A stretch of DNA of 64,000 nt. It comes from Leifsonia williamsii. GTDB lineage: Bacteria; Actinomycetota; Actinomycetes; Actinomycetales; Microbacteriaceae. The notes below the pieces were generated by a model that saw nothing but the letters and a program-made list of their open reading frames with translations, was not told the DNA's origin and did not search any database. Below, one piece after another: positions 10,762 through 23,700 of the stretch. The stretch is taken from NCBI RefSeq assembly GCF_030433685.1, contig NZ_JAROCF010000001.1, forward strand, positions 744,001 through 808,000, given 5' to 3'. A program made the translations under genes and the position numbers. How positions within the stretch are numbered: the first letter of the stretch is position 1; each line of letters starts with the position of its first letter.

Positions 10762-10782
10762 GTTCCGTATCGTAACACGGAA
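10752..10782. promoter_or_regulatory. overlapping palindromes and possible leaderless promoter of the TetR gene
   Basis: GATACG (10752-10757) and CGTATC (10766-10771) are perfect inverted arms with an eight-base spacer. They overlap a second pair, TTCCGT (10763-10768) and ACGGAA (10777-10782). On the minus strand TACGAT at 10774-10769 is a TANNNT -10 box seven bases before the GTG start. The combination looks like a self-repressed leaderless promoter. Inference from sequence only. Confidence 0.5.
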
Positions 10783-10787
10783 GCCGA

Positions 10788-11576
10788 CTACGGCATCGGC
10801 TCACCCAGCGGAACCGTCGTGAAGGGGCCGCCGATCGGGCCGGTCGGCTCCGGCCGCGAGAACGAGCGGCCGTCGCGGGCGAGCGCCTCCTCCGCGTCGT
10901 CCTGCGGGTGGAAGCCGATCGCCGCGCCCTCGCCCAGCGGGAACCACCCGGACCGGTTGGCCGAGACGCCCCACACGATCGAGTGGCCCGGGCGGTCGAG
11001 GGCGGCCACCGCCTCCACGAGTCGGGTGGCATCGTCCGCCGAGAACCAGCTGGCGGCGGCGAGGTCGCCGTCGGGCACCATCTCGCCGAACGCGCAGATG
11101 CGCGCCGAGACGACCGTCATGCCGAAGCGGTCGGCGTAGAGGCTGCCGAGCGACTCCATCACGGCCTTCGTCACGCCGTAGTAGCCGTCGGGCCGCGGGA
11201 GCAGCGGCTCGCCGCGGCCGATCGCCTCCCCGGTCTCGAAGCCGACGGCGTGGATGGAGCTGGCGAGCAGCACCCGCCGCACCCCGGCCGCCTGGGCCGC
11301 CTCGAGCACCGCACGGGTGCCATCGATGTTGAGCGAGAGGAGCTCGGCCCACTCCTCCTCGGCCGGATGCCCGGCCAGGTGCACCACGAGGTCCGCTCCC
11401 GCGAAGGCCTCCGTCATCGCGGACACGTCGAGAATCGAGCCGCTCAGCTGCTCCCAGTCGGCGCCCTCCACGGGCTCGGTGTCGATCGCGCGGACGGCAT
11501 GGCCGTCGGCGACCAGCCGGGGAGCGAGGGCGTGTCCGATGCGGCCGCTGCCGCCGGTGATCGCGATGAGGGCCAT
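10788..11576 (-). CDS. NAD-dependent epimerase/dehydratase, uronate dehydrogenase-like
   Basis: 262 residues. Extended short-chain dehydrogenase fold with N-terminal TGGSGRIGHALAPRL (NAD site), DLVVHLAGHP, LASSIHAVGF and the catalytic YYGVTK (YxxxK). Length, the compact C-terminus and SARICAFGEMVPD resemble uronate dehydrogenases, which oxidise glucuronate or galacturonate to aldarolactones. AGGAG lies upstream of ATG 11576. It is followed on the same strand by the TetR gene with only 26 bases between, and preceded by the GntR gene. The exact substrate is inferred; a general NAD(P)-sugar epimerase is the alternative. Confidence 0.8.
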   Translation of the reverse strand: MALIAITGGSGRIGHALAPRLVADGHAVRAIDTEPVEGADWEQLSGSILDVSAMTEAFAGADLVVHLAGHPAEEEWAELLSLNIDGTRAVLEAAQAAGVRRVLLASSIHAVGFETGEAIGRGEPLLPRPDGYYGVTKAVMESLGSLYADRFGMTVVSARICAFGEMVPDGDLAAASWFSADDATRLVEAVAALDRPGHSIVWGVSANRSGWFPLGEGAAIGFHPQDDAEEALARDGRSFSRPEPTGPIGGPFTTVPLGEPMP

Positions 11577-11633
11577 GAGACTCCTGTCGGTGGGTGCTCC
11601 ATCAGTACACCCGTGGGAAGGAGCGGCCCACGG

Positions 11634-12404
11634 CTAGGAGCCGGACGACTCCCCGCCCGACGACTCCCCGCCCGACGACTCCCCGCCCGACGACTCCAGC
11701 GCGCTGCGCACGAGCAGGTCGCGCATGACCGCGAACGCCTCGTCGGGGTCGCGCTTCTGGATCGCCGTGGCGACGGCCGTGTGGAGGTTCAGCGCCGAGG
11801 GGTGCGGGTGCTCCGGGCCGAGGCCGTGGGCGAGCCAGCCGGTGAGGATCTCGCTGACCAGCGACTCCAGCTGGCGGAACATCGGGTTGCCCGAGCACTT
11901 CAGCACGAGCGAGTGGAACTGCACGTCGAGCTCGAGGAAGGCCCCCCGGTCGCCCTCCTCGCTCGCCGCCCACATGCGGCTCGCGATGGAGACGAGATCG
12001 GCGGCATCCTGCGCGCCGGCGCGCGTGGCGGCGAGGCGGGCCGCCTCCGGCTCGACCGCGATGCGCAGCTCGGCGAGGGCGTCGATCTGCTCGGCGCGGT
12101 CGGGCGACTGCATGCGCCAGCGGATGACCCGCGGGTCGAAGAGGTTCCACTCCTCGGCGGGCAGCACCACGACACCGACGCGGCGGCGGGAGATGACGAG
12201 GCGCATGGCCTCCAGCACCCGGATGGTCTCACGGCCGACCGAGCGCGAGACCTCGTAGCGGCGCTCGATCTCCTCGAGGGTGATCACCGAGCCGGCGGCC
12301 AGCCTCCCGGCGCAGATGTCCGCTCCGAGCTGGTCGAGCACCTGACCGTGCAGCCCGGGGAGGGACTGCTGGTAGTGCGCGGTGCGCGGCATCGTGCTCG
12401 ACAT
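11634..12404 (-). CDS. FadR/GntR-family regulator with FCD domain
   Basis: 256 residues. Winged helix at about 15-80 (LEEIERRYEVSRSVGRETIR, RRRVGVVVLP), then an all-helical FCD ligand domain with conserved polar residues (ELRIAVEPEAARLAA, DVQFHSLVLKCSGNPMF). Such proteins sense organic acids, often uronates or gluconate, and repress sugar-acid operons. The C-terminus ends in a GGESS repeat encoded by a 15-base tandem repeat. Start ATG 12404; an in-frame ATG at 12431 is possible. It sits between a uronate-dehydrogenase-like gene and an SDR on the same strand, so it likely regulates this cluster. Confidence 0.87.
   Translation of the reverse strand: MSSTMPRTAHYQQSLPGLHGQVLDQLGADICAGRLAAGSVITLEEIERRYEVSRSVGRETIRVLEAMRLVISRRRVGVVVLPAEEWNLFDPRVIRWRMQSPDRAEQIDALAELRIAVEPEAARLAATRAGAQDAADLVSIASRMWAASEEGDRGAFLELDVQFHSLVLKCSGNPMFRQLESLVSEILTGWLAHGLGPEHPHPSALNLHTAVATAIQKRDPDEAFAVMRDLLVRSALESSGGESSGGESSGGESSGS
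11646..11697. repeat. 15-bp tandem repeat inside the GntR gene
   Basis: Three perfect copies of CGACTCCCCGCCCGA plus a partial fourth. Being a multiple of three, the unit adds or removes a GGESS pentapeptide at the C-terminus without shifting frame. A likely slippage-variable tract. Confidence 0.85.
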
Positions 12405-12442
12405 GATCGGGAACCTATCACTCGGGGACATCGCCCGGCCGC

Positions 12443-13237
12443 TCAGCGCAGGCCCGCGCGCTCGTACGCCTTGGCGGGGAGCTGCGTGGCGAGCTTGCCG
12501 CCGCTGACGTCGACGAGCGTGCCGGTGATGTACCGCGAGGCGTCGCTCGCCAGGAAGAGGAGGAGGTCGGCGACCTCGGCCGCATCGCCCCAGCGGCGCA
12601 GGGTGAGGGTGTCGAGGAGGCGGTCCTGCGCCTCCTGCGGCATCTCGGCGAAGCCGTTCATGCCGGTGGGGATCATGCCGGGCGCGTAGGCGTTGACCGT
12701 CACGTCCCACGGGCCGAGCTCGCCGGCGAGGACCCGCGTGAACTGCACGACAGCCGCCTTGGAGGCGGCGTAGGCGGCGCTGCCGACGCTCGGGACGATC
12801 GCCGCGAAGGAGGCCGCGTTGATGATGCGGCCGTGCTCGCTGCGCTTGAGATAGGGGATGGAGGCCTGGCAGACGCGGAAGACGCCGGTGACGTTCACGT
12901 CGAGGCAGTGCGAGAAGGCGGTGTCGCTGAGCTCCTCCACCGGGCCGTCGACGTTGATGCCCGCGTTGTTGACGACGACGTCGATGCCGCCGAACTGCTC
13001 GGCGACCTCGGCGAGGGCGGCTACGACGGTGGCCGAGTCGGTGACATCGACGGCGAACGCGCCGGCCCGGCGGCCCTCGGCGGTGGCGGCGTCGGCGAAC
13101 TCCCGGACGCCGTCGAGCACCACATCGAGGGCGGCGACGGTCGCGCCCGCCTCGCTGAACCGCTCCGCGATCGTGCGGCCGATGCCGCGTCCGGCTCCCG
13201 TGACGACGACCACGCGGTCGCTGAGTCCCCACTCCAT
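12443..13237 (-). CDS. short-chain dehydrogenase/reductase
   Basis: 264 residues, classical SDR. Cofactor motif TGAGRGIGRTIAERF near residue 14, NNAG in VVNNAGINVDGP, catalytic YAASKAAV (YxxxK) and APGMIPTGM after the active site. The C-terminal VSGGKLAT is typical of 3-oxoacyl-ACP-reductase/glucose-dehydrogenase-like SDRs. It probably oxidises or reduces a sugar-acid or polyol intermediate with NAD(P). It lies 38 bases upstream of the GntR gene on the same strand and divergent from a second SDR at 13320. Confidence 0.87.
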   Translation of the reverse strand: MEWGLSDRVVVVTGAGRGIGRTIAERFSEAGATVAALDVVLDGVREFADAATAEGRRAGAFAVDVTDSATVVAALAEVAEQFGGIDVVVNNAGINVDGPVEELSDTAFSHCLDVNVTGVFRVCQASIPYLKRSEHGRIINAASFAAIVPSVGSAAYAASKAAVVQFTRVLAGELGPWDVTVNAYAPGMIPTGMNGFAEMPQEAQDRLLDTLTLRRWGDAAEVADLLLFLASDASRYITGTLVDVSGGKLATQLPAKAYERAGLR

Positions 13238-13319
13238 TGCTGTTCCTCCTCGGATCTTTATGCATACTATTACAGCGAAGTTCGGCTTTTAACATGCTTT
13301 TTTACGAGGAGGCTCAGCG
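13238..13319. promoter_or_regulatory. divergent promoter region between two SDR genes
   Basis: 82 bases, AT-rich around 13255-13305 against a GC-rich background. It contains TGCATAC (13261-13267) and, 32 bases on, ACATGC. GCATAC recurs at 14078-14083 before the sugar ABC operon, a possible shared half-site for the neighbouring GntR regulator. A GAGGAGG ribosome site serves the plus-strand SDR. Confidence 0.4.
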
Positions 13320-14045
13320 ATGAGCGAGACGCCGGTCATCTGGATCACGGGCGGGGGCAGCGGCATGGGCCGCGCGTCCGCCGTCGAAGCGGCGAAGGCC
13401 GGCTGGCGCGTCGCCGTCAGCGGCCGCCGGGCGGAGGCGGTGGAGGCGACGTGCGCCGCCGTGCGCGAGGCCGGGGGAGAGGCGCTCGCCGTGCCGGTCG
13501 ACGTCACCGACGCGGCAGCGCTGCGCGACGCGCACGCCACCATCGTGGAGGAGTGGGCGCCGGTGACGGGCCTCGTGCTCGCGGCCGGTCTCAACGCGCC
13601 ACGCCGGGCGTGGGCGGATCAGTCGGCGGACGAGTTCGCCGCGATCGTCGACACGAACCTCACCAGCGTCGCTCGCGTGATCGACCTGGTGCTCCCGGGG
13701 ATGCGGGAGGCACGCGCGGGGAACATCGTCGTCGTCTCGTCCCGATCGGCCTGGCGCTTCTCGCCCGGCGCCGGGGTGGCCTACATGTCGAGCAAGAGCG
13801 CGCTGGGGATGCTCGTCGCCTCCCTCAACGATCAGGAGAACCGCAACGGCGTGAAGGCGTGCCACCTGTGCCCGGGGGACGTGGACACCGAGTTCCTCGG
13901 CCTGCGCCCGAACGTGCCGGATGCGACCCAGCGCGCGTCGATGCTGAGCGCGAGCGACATCGCCCGCTCGGTACGTTTCGTGCTCGACAGCCCGCACCAC
14001 GTGCGCATCGACGAGCTGGTGATCACGCCTCTCGGGCAGAACTGA
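13320..14045 (+). CDS. short-chain dehydrogenase/reductase
   Basis: 241 residues, classical SDR. TGGGSGMGRASAVEAAKAG (cofactor loop), LVLAAGLNAPRR in place of NNAG, catalytic YMSSKSALGM and CPGDVDTEF. ATG 13320 follows an AGGAGG ribosome site. It is divergent from the other SDR and upstream of the sugar ABC operon, so it may act on the imported sugar or its oxidation product. It is only distantly similar to the SDR at 12443-13237. Substrate unknown. Confidence 0.86.
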   Translation: MSETPVIWITGGGSGMGRASAVEAAKAGWRVAVSGRRAEAVEATCAAVREAGGEALAVPVDVTDAAALRDAHATIVEEWAPVTGLVLAAGLNAPRRAWADQSADEFAAIVDTNLTSVARVIDLVLPGMREARAGNIVVVSSRSAWRFSPGAGVAYMSSKSALGMLVASLNDQENRNGVKACHLCPGDVDTEFLGLRPNVPDATQRASMLSASDIARSVRFVLDSPHHVRIDELVITPLGQN

Positions 14046-14226
14046 TCTGCTGTTTTCGAACATCCACTCATAAAAGGCATACGTAATCACGTTTACGCGT
14101 GTTATCGTATCCTCGCGCTCCCGCCCCCGACGATGCGGCCGGAGCGTACGCGACCGGGCGAACGGACTCCCGGCGCGGTTCCTGACGGCGGCTCGCAGGA
14201 GAGCCGTCCACAGCGGAAGGAAACCC
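14046..14226 (+). promoter_or_regulatory. leader and promoter region of the sugar ABC/beta-galactosidase operon
   Basis: 181 non-coding bases. An AT-rich block at about 14060-14112 holds GCATAC (14078-14083) and CGTTTAC (14090-14096), with TAATCACG and CGTGTTAT forming an imperfect inverted repeat around 14085-14106. A ribosome site AAGGAA precedes the binding-protein ATG at 14227. The inverted repeat is a reasonable operator candidate for the GntR regulator at 11634, but no exact promoter is assigned. Confidence 0.4.
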
Positions 14227-15570
14227 ATGTCCCTCATTCGCCGCTCCGCCGCGCTCGTCGCGGCCGCTGTCGCGGTCTCCCTGGCACTCGCCGGCTGCGC
14301 CGGCGGTTCGTCCGCCGGTGGGGGCTCGGCCTCCGGCCCCAGCGAGGACGAGATCGCGAAGGCGATGTCGACCGAGACGACCATCGACTTCTGGTCGTGG
14401 GTGCCCGACATCCAGAACGAGATCGACCTGTTCGAGAAGAAGTACCCGAAGATCACGGTCAACCTGCAGAACCAGGGCGGCGCGACCGCGCAGTACCAGA
14501 AGCTCCGCGCGGCCATCAAGTCCGGCGACGTGCCCGATGTCGCCCAGATCGAGTACTCGTTCCTGCCGTCGTTCACGATCACCAAGAGCGTGCTCGACCT
14601 CGGCCAGTACGGCTACGGCGACCTGAAGGACGACTACTCCGCCAGCGCCTGGGGACAGGTCACCTCCGGCGACTCCGTCTGGGGCCTCCCGCAGGACCTG
14701 GGGCCGACCGGCTTCCTCTACCGCACCGACCTGCTCGAGAAGGCGGGCGTGCAGCCGCCGAAGACGTGGGACGAGTTCGCCGCCGCCTCCAAGACGGTCA
14801 AGGAGAAGACGGGCGCCTACCTCACCGACCTGCCGGGCAACTCCTTCTCGCCGCTCCTCGCGCTGCTCTGGCAGGCCGGAGCGAAGCCGTTCGGGTACGA
14901 CGGCGACAAGACGGTGACCATCGACTTCGACAGCCCCGAGGTGAAGAAGGTCGTCGGCTACTGGAACGACCTCATCAAGCAGGACCTCGTCGCCACCGAG
15001 CCGCAGCTCGACGACAACTGGTACCAGCGCATGTCGCGCGGCGAGTACGCCAGCTGGAACGCCGCCGCCTGGGGCCCGGTCTTCCTGCAGGGCACGGCCG
15101 CCAACACGGCCGGCCAGTGGCGCGCCACCCAGCTCCCGCAGTGGGACGCCGACAAGCCGGCCTCCGGCAACCAGGGCGGCTCCGCCGACGTCGTGCTCGC
15201 CAAGAGCAAGCACCCGATCGTGGCCGCCGAGTTCGTCAAGTTCCTGAACCACGACGAGTCGTCGACCACCAAGCTCGCGACCGAGCAGTTCCTCTTCCCG
15301 TCGCTCGTCGCGACGCAGCAGGACGCCGCGTTCCGCGACCAGAAGCTCGACTTCTACGGCGGCCAGGCGGTCAACGACGTGTTCGTCGACATCGCCGACA
15401 CCGTGCCGTCGGACTGGCAGTGGCTGCCGTTCAACGACTTCGCCAGCTCCAGCTTCAAGGAGACGCTGGGCGCGACCATCACCGAGCGCGGCGACCTCTT
15501 CGCCGGCCTGGACGAGTGGAAGAGCCAGCTCGTCGACTACGCGAAGCAGCAGGGCTTCACCGTCAAGTAG
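14227..15570 (+). CDS. ABC sugar transporter, substrate-binding lipoprotein
   Basis: 447 residues, family 1 extracellular solute-binding protein. The lipoprotein signal ends LALAGC with lipidated Cys24. The mature part shows FWSWVPDIQNEIDLFEKKYP and GDVPDVAQIEYSFLPSF, typical of oligosaccharide/sugar binders of the MalE/UgpB type. It delivers sugar to the permeases encoded at 15642 and 16598. No ATPase is encoded here, as is common in Actinobacteria that share an MsiK-type ATPase. The downstream beta-galactosidase suggests a galactoside. Confidence 0.92.
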   Translation: MSLIRRSAALVAAAVAVSLALAGCAGGSSAGGGSASGPSEDEIAKAMSTETTIDFWSWVPDIQNEIDLFEKKYPKITVNLQNQGGATAQYQKLRAAIKSGDVPDVAQIEYSFLPSFTITKSVLDLGQYGYGDLKDDYSASAWGQVTSGDSVWGLPQDLGPTGFLYRTDLLEKAGVQPPKTWDEFAAASKTVKEKTGAYLTDLPGNSFSPLLALLWQAGAKPFGYDGDKTVTIDFDSPEVKKVVGYWNDLIKQDLVATEPQLDDNWYQRMSRGEYASWNAAAWGPVFLQGTAANTAGQWRATQLPQWDADKPASGNQGGSADVVLAKSKHPIVAAEFVKFLNHDESSTTKLATEQFLFPSLVATQQDAAFRDQKLDFYGGQAVNDVFVDIADTVPSDWQWLPFNDFASSSFKETLGATITERGDLFAGLDEWKSQLVDYAKQQGFTVK

Positions 15571-15577
15571 CACCCGG

Positions 15578-15612
15578 GGGTGGAGGCGTCGCCCGGCGGC
15601 GCGCCTCCACCC
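15578..15612 (+). other. intercistronic hairpin between binding protein and permease
   Basis: GGGTGGAGGCG (15578-15588) pairs perfectly with CGCCTCCACCC (15602-15612) around a 13-base loop, with no following T-run. Such hairpins stabilise the upstream message or attenuate reading into the permease genes, giving excess binding protein. Confidence 0.7.
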
Positions 15613-15641
15613 TCCCCGGCCCCACCCGGAATGGATCACCG

Positions 15642-16597
15642 ATGACCACGCTCACCGCCCCCCGCACCGCAGCGGACGAACCGACCCGCCCGCGGCGCAC
15701 GCGCCGCAGCTCGGCGGACACCCGCCGCAAGCATCGCGCCGCCTACATCCTCCTCGCGCCGTTCCTCGTCGTGTTCATCGCGATGCTGGTCGTGCCGCTC
15801 TTCTACGCGGGCTATCTCAGCCTGTTCAAGGTGCAGCTGATCGGCGGTGACGCGTTCGTCGGCTTCGAGAACTACGCCAGGGCGCTCGCCGACCCGCGGT
15901 TCCTCGAGGGTGTGGGGAGGATGTCGCTCTTCCTCGTCGTGCAGGTGCCGATCATGCTCGGCCTGGCGCTGATCTTCGCGCTGGCGCTGGACAGCGGGCG
16001 TGTGCGCGGCGGCAAGTTCGCGCGGCTCGCGATCTTCATCCCGTATGCGGTGCCCGGCGTCGTGACGACGCTGATGTGGGGCTACCTCTACGGCCGCAAC
16101 TTCGGACCGATCGCGCAGTTCTTCGAGGCCATCGGGATGGGCGCCCCCAACCTCCTGGCGCCCGACACCATCCTCGGCTCGATCATGAACATCGTCACCT
16201 GGCAGTACATCGGCTACAACATGGTGATCATGTACTCGGCGCTGCGCGCCATCCCGCAGGAGTTGTACGAGGCGGCGCGCATCGACGGCGCCGGGCAGTT
16301 CCGCATCGCCTGGAGCATCAAGATCCCCGCCATCCGCTCGGCGATCATGCTGACCGTCATCTTCTCGATCATCGGCAGCTTCCAGCTGTTCAGCGAGCCG
16401 AAGCTGCTGTTCGAGATCGCGCCGAACGCGATCGGCACCTCGTTCTCGCCGAACCTCTACGCGTACAACCTCGCGTTCACCAACCAGGACATGAACTACG
16501 CCGCGGCCATCGCCTTCCTGCTCGGCTTCGTGATCATGATCGTCTCGTACGTGGTCCAGCTCAGCACGGCCCGCCGCGAGAAGAAGGGAGCGCGGCG

Positions 16598-16601
<4 letters not shown>
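15642..16601 (+). CDS. ABC sugar transporter permease (MalF type)
   Basis: 319 residues with about six membrane helices beginning YILLAPFLVVFIAMLVVPLF. The cytoplasmic EAA loop, which contacts the ATPase, reads EAARIDGAGQFRIAWSIKIP. Start ATG 15642; the in-frame region upstream overlaps the binding-protein gene and is not part of it. The stop overlaps the next permease start (ATGA). It forms the import channel with the protein encoded at 16598. Confidence 0.92.
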
Positions 16602-20525
<3,924 letters not shown>

Positions 20526-20546
20526 CGAGGTAGGGGTTAAGACGGC

Positions 20547-20566
20547 GTGCCCTTGACTGGGGGCAC
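20547..20566 (+). terminator. weak hairpin after beta-galactosidase
   Basis: GTGCCC (20547-20552) pairs with GGGCAC (20561-20566) around an eight-base loop, 22 bases after the lacZ stop, followed by a mildly T-rich stretch. A weak terminator, or possibly an operator for the surface-protein gene. Confidence 0.35.
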
Positions 20567-20718
20567 TATTCATCTCGCTTGTTTGTGCAAACGCATATAA
20601 AAATCAAGGGAGAGGAATTCTCGCCGGACCCGAACGGCGAGCCGCCACCCGAACCGCGCCTTCCCGACCTCGGCGCGGAGGCGGACACCGATTCCTCTGC
20701 GTTCGCGAGGAACACCCC

Positions 20719-23700
20719 GTGCTCACCCGACTCCGCGTCGCTTTTTCGCGCGCCCGCGGCCGCCATGTCGCGCGCCGATCCACCCTCCACGCTCCGGCCG
20801 GCATCGCCGCCACGCTCGCGCTCGCCCTCGTCGGCGCGCTCGCGATCGGTGCGCCGGCGCAGGGTGCCGACTCGCTCGGCTCCGGCGTGCTGAACCTGTC
20901 GAAGTCCGCCTCGCTGAGCCAGGTGCAGCCGGGGCAGCAGGTGCTCTACACGCTCAGCTTCGGCTGCTCGTCGACCACGACGGGCTGCGTGGGCGCGACC
21001 ATCACCGACCCGGTGCCGGCGCCGCTCACCATCACCGGATCGCCGACCGTCATCGGCGGCGGTTCCACCGTGACGGTCACGGGCAACACGCTGAAGGTCG
21101 TCTTCACCGACCCGGTCCCGAACACGACGCCGGCGAGCACGGGACTCGCCGCCGGAGCGACCGGGACCATCCAGGTGGTGGCGCAGCTGCCGTCCGGCAC
21201 GCCGAAGTCGGCCGACGGGCAGGTGCTCACCAACACGGCGACGTTCACGGCGACCAATGCGACCACCGTGCAGGCGGCCGCGCCGGTGACCGTGAAGGTG
21301 CCGGATGTGATCCAGGCGACGGCGGGCAAGACCTGGGCTCCGACCTCCACCCAGTTCAGCCCGGGCGAGGCGTCGACGGTCACGCTCACGGGCGCGAGCG
21401 CGGCCAACATCGCGGCGACCTCCCTCACCATCGCCGAGCCGGCCGATCCGGCGGCTGCGGGAGGCCCGTTCGACTTCTACGACTTCTCCTCCTTCGGGTC
21501 CGTGTCGCTGCCGCAGGGCGCCGACCAGGTGCAGGTGATCGCCTTCACCGCCGGCGGATCGGTCGATGGTCCGGTCGGCGCGACGCCGACCCTCCCGGCT
21601 TCGGTCACGCCGGAGCAGGTCACCGGACTGCGGATCGTGTTCAGCTCCTCGAGCGGTGCGACGATCGCGGCGGGCGCCTCCGGGTCGGTCCAGGTGAAGC
21701 TCGCCCAGCGCTCCGCCAACCGCACGACGGGCGCGTCGCTCGCCGCGGGCGGCAAGCGCTCGAACGCGGTCACCGCCGTCATCAGCACGCCGAACGGCGA
21801 CGCCACGTCGCCGCAGGCCGCCGCCACGCAGGACATCGCGCCGCTGACGATCAGCGTCGCGGCGAGCAAGTCGTTCACCTCGCAGCAGCTGCCGGCGGGG
21901 GAGTCCACCACGGCGACGCTGGTCGCGCGCAACACCTCGACGGGCGCGGTCACCTCGCTGACGGTGAAGGAGCCGGGCACCGGAACCTTCTTCACGTCGG
22001 AGGTCGGCTTCGGCGGGTTCACGTCGGGCACGGTCTGGCCCGCGGGCGCCACAGGAGCGACCGTCTCGTGGACGGTCAACACGGGTGACGCTCCCGCCGA
22101 CACCGTGCTCGCGCAGGGCGCCGGCTTCCCGGGGGCCCCCGGGCTCGATCCCGGTCAGTACATCACCGGCTTCCAGGTCGTCTTCACCGGTGCGATCGCG
22201 AGCGGCGCCAGCGCCACGCTGCCCTTCACGGTGAGCACCACGACGGCGGCGGGCCCGTCGGGCGCCGGGTTCACCTCCTACCCCAACTCCGTGACGGTGA
22301 CGGGGACGAACGCGGCCGGCACGGCACAGAACACCGCCACCGCGAACCTCGACGTCTACTTCCCGAAGGTGCTCGTCTCGCTCGCCAAGACGATCAAGCC
22401 GACCCAGGTCATCCCCGGCGGCACGACGCTCGTGGAGCTCTCGGCGCAGACGCCGACCGGCACGAGCTCGGTGCGCCCCTCCAGCATCGTCATCACCGAG
22501 CCGGAGAACCCGGCCGCGTCGGCGTACTGGAACGCCTTCGACGCGACCGCCATCGCGCCGACGTCGGTCCCGCTGGGCTCGAAGCTCGTCATCCGCTACA
22601 CGACGAACGGCACCGACTGGTCGGCGCTGACCACGGTGGACGCGACCTCGGCAGCGCAGACGTACTTCAAGAACCTCGACGACCTCCTGCCGGCCGGCGT
22701 CACGCACGCCGACGTCGTCGGCCTGCGGTTCGAGTTCACGGACGCCGCCGGCTTCGGCCAGGCGACGAACCTGAAGCCCGCGATCTCGTTCACGGCGCGC
22801 TCGACCCTGCGCGACCGCTCCGGCCCGACCAACCCCGGCACGCCGCCGGCGCTCACCAGCTACCGGAACGACGCCGTCGCGACGGCGACCGGATCGATCG
22901 CGGGCGGCCCGACGATCACCAGCGACCCGGCCACGGGCACCGCCACCGTCCAGCTGCGCGCGACCGCGAGCGACGGCTCGGGCGGGATCGGCGCCGACGC
23001 GATCACCGCGGCGAAGGCCTGGAACGGCAACCCGATCCTGCAGGCGCAGTCGGGCGTCACCACGCCGGTCACGCTCGATTGGGGCGTCCAGGTCGGCGGG
23101 GCGAAGACCATGACGATCCAGGACGGCGGCGACGTGCCGCTCTCCGCCAGCGCCTTCCAGGCGTTCGACCTGGCGAGCATCGACCCCATCACCCCGACGC
23201 AGACCGGCGGCGCCACCTGGGATCCGCTGATCCGCTGGGATGCGGTGTCGAAGGTCGAGCTCTACGACGGCAGCACCTGGAACGACATCACCAGCAAGGT
23301 CTGCACGACGGCCAAGCCGTGCGACGGCGCGTTCCCCGGCTACACCCTCAGCACGGCCGAGCGGGCCTCCACCCAGGGCGTCCGGCTGACCGTGGTGGAG
23401 AGCCCGAATCGCGAGAAGAGCATCCAGCAGACCGCCGACCCGATGGCTCCGGCGGTGGGCAGCGGAGTGGCGAGCGCGTCGGCCGGCGCCTACCCGGGCT
23501 CCGACCCGAACGGTCGCACCGTGCGCCTCAACCTGACGCTGCGGAACAGCATCCGCGGCGCAGCGACGGACTGGGTGACCGCCGACCGCATCTACAACAC
23601 CCCCGACAAGGGCGTGGTGTCGAACGCGCTCCGGGTCACGGCGACGCCGTTCACCGGCACGGGAGCCTCGCTCGACGTGAACGCCTCGGTCACGATGATC

